A stretch of 11,295 bases of DNA, taken from positions 1-11,295 of the forward strand of contig CAYISF010000021.1 in assembly GCA_964366065.1 (NCBI GenBank). The letters are read 5' to 3'. A program made the position numbers and the translations under genes. The stretch is from JBAZYZ01 sp964366065. GTDB lineage: Bacteria; Patescibacteriota; Minisyncoccia; Phycocordibacterales; VMEP01. This document shows, piece by piece, positions 11,265-11,295 of this stretch; the stretch's first letter is position 1, and every line of letters begins with the position of its first letter. The notes below the pieces were generated by a model. That model made no database searches. It saw only the letters and a list, made by a program, of their open reading frames with translations, and had not been told where the DNA came from.

Positions 11265-11292
11265 AGTGTACACGAAAACGCGGGAAAGTCAA
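11265..11292 (-). promoter_or_regulatory. Sigma-70-like promoter of the RRM gene
   Basis: On the minus strand: TTGACT (11287-11292), a 16-bp spacer and TACACT (11265-11270). The predicted start is near 11257, giving a leader of about 114 nt. Confidence 0.6.
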
Positions 11293-11295
11293 CCC

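Overview
This window looks like a piece of a small-genome bacterium, most plausibly a Candidate Phyla Radiation (Patescibacteria/Parcubacteria-type) lineage. That is inference. It rests on short divergent versions of standard proteins, genes largely without Shine-Dalgarno sites, several genes with no recognisable family, and tight spacing. The genetic code appears standard: stops are TAA, TAG and one TGA. Housekeeping genes are of intermediate GC, while one inserted gene (3241-3828) is clearly AT-rich.

Layout. (1) 1-1103 (+): the 3' part of the primary sigma factor rpoD, then a Bcp-type peroxiredoxin 6 bp later. (2) 1137-1736 (-): a self-contained gene of unknown function with its own promoter, Shine-Dalgarno site and terminator, divergent from sufB across a shared palindromic -10 region. 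(3) 1736-3100 (+): sufB. (4) 3101-5650: an insertion-like interval separating sufB from the other suf genes. It holds an AT-rich PIN-domain protein, a HIT-family protein, two small unrecognised proteins on opposite strands, and many inverted-repeat elements. Two 76-bp direct copies of a double palindrome bracket one of the small gene units. (5) 5651-9248 (+): a short sufD, sufS, sufU, sufC and a sufT-like DUF59/MIP18 gene. (6) 9299-11143 (-): a membrane-tethered DsbA-like thiol oxidoreductase, a possible transglutaminase-like protein, and an RRM RNA-binding protein with a long structured leader.

The core of the window is a SUF iron-sulfur cluster assembly locus. SufS is a group II desulfurase with the RGGHHC active-site motif and would pass sulfur to SufU. 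SufB-SufC-SufD would form the ATP-driven scaffold, and SufT probably helps cluster maturation or transfer. Unusual points are a SufU lacking the internal insertion typical of the family, a SufD of about half the usual length, a Lys in place of the expected cofactor-contacting Gln in SufS, and the physical split of sufB from its partners.

The second theme is small structured DNA. At least eight inverted repeats lie between genes, among them a 46-bp perfect palindrome overlapping the sufC stop codon. Three unrecognised genes share one architecture: a TTGACA-N17 promoter, a strong Shine-Dalgarno site and their own terminator. Their neighbours mostly lack all of these. I consider these cassette-like units and the palindromic elements the best candidates for something undescribed. 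No CRISPR array, tRNA, rRNA, transposase or recombinase gene is visible.
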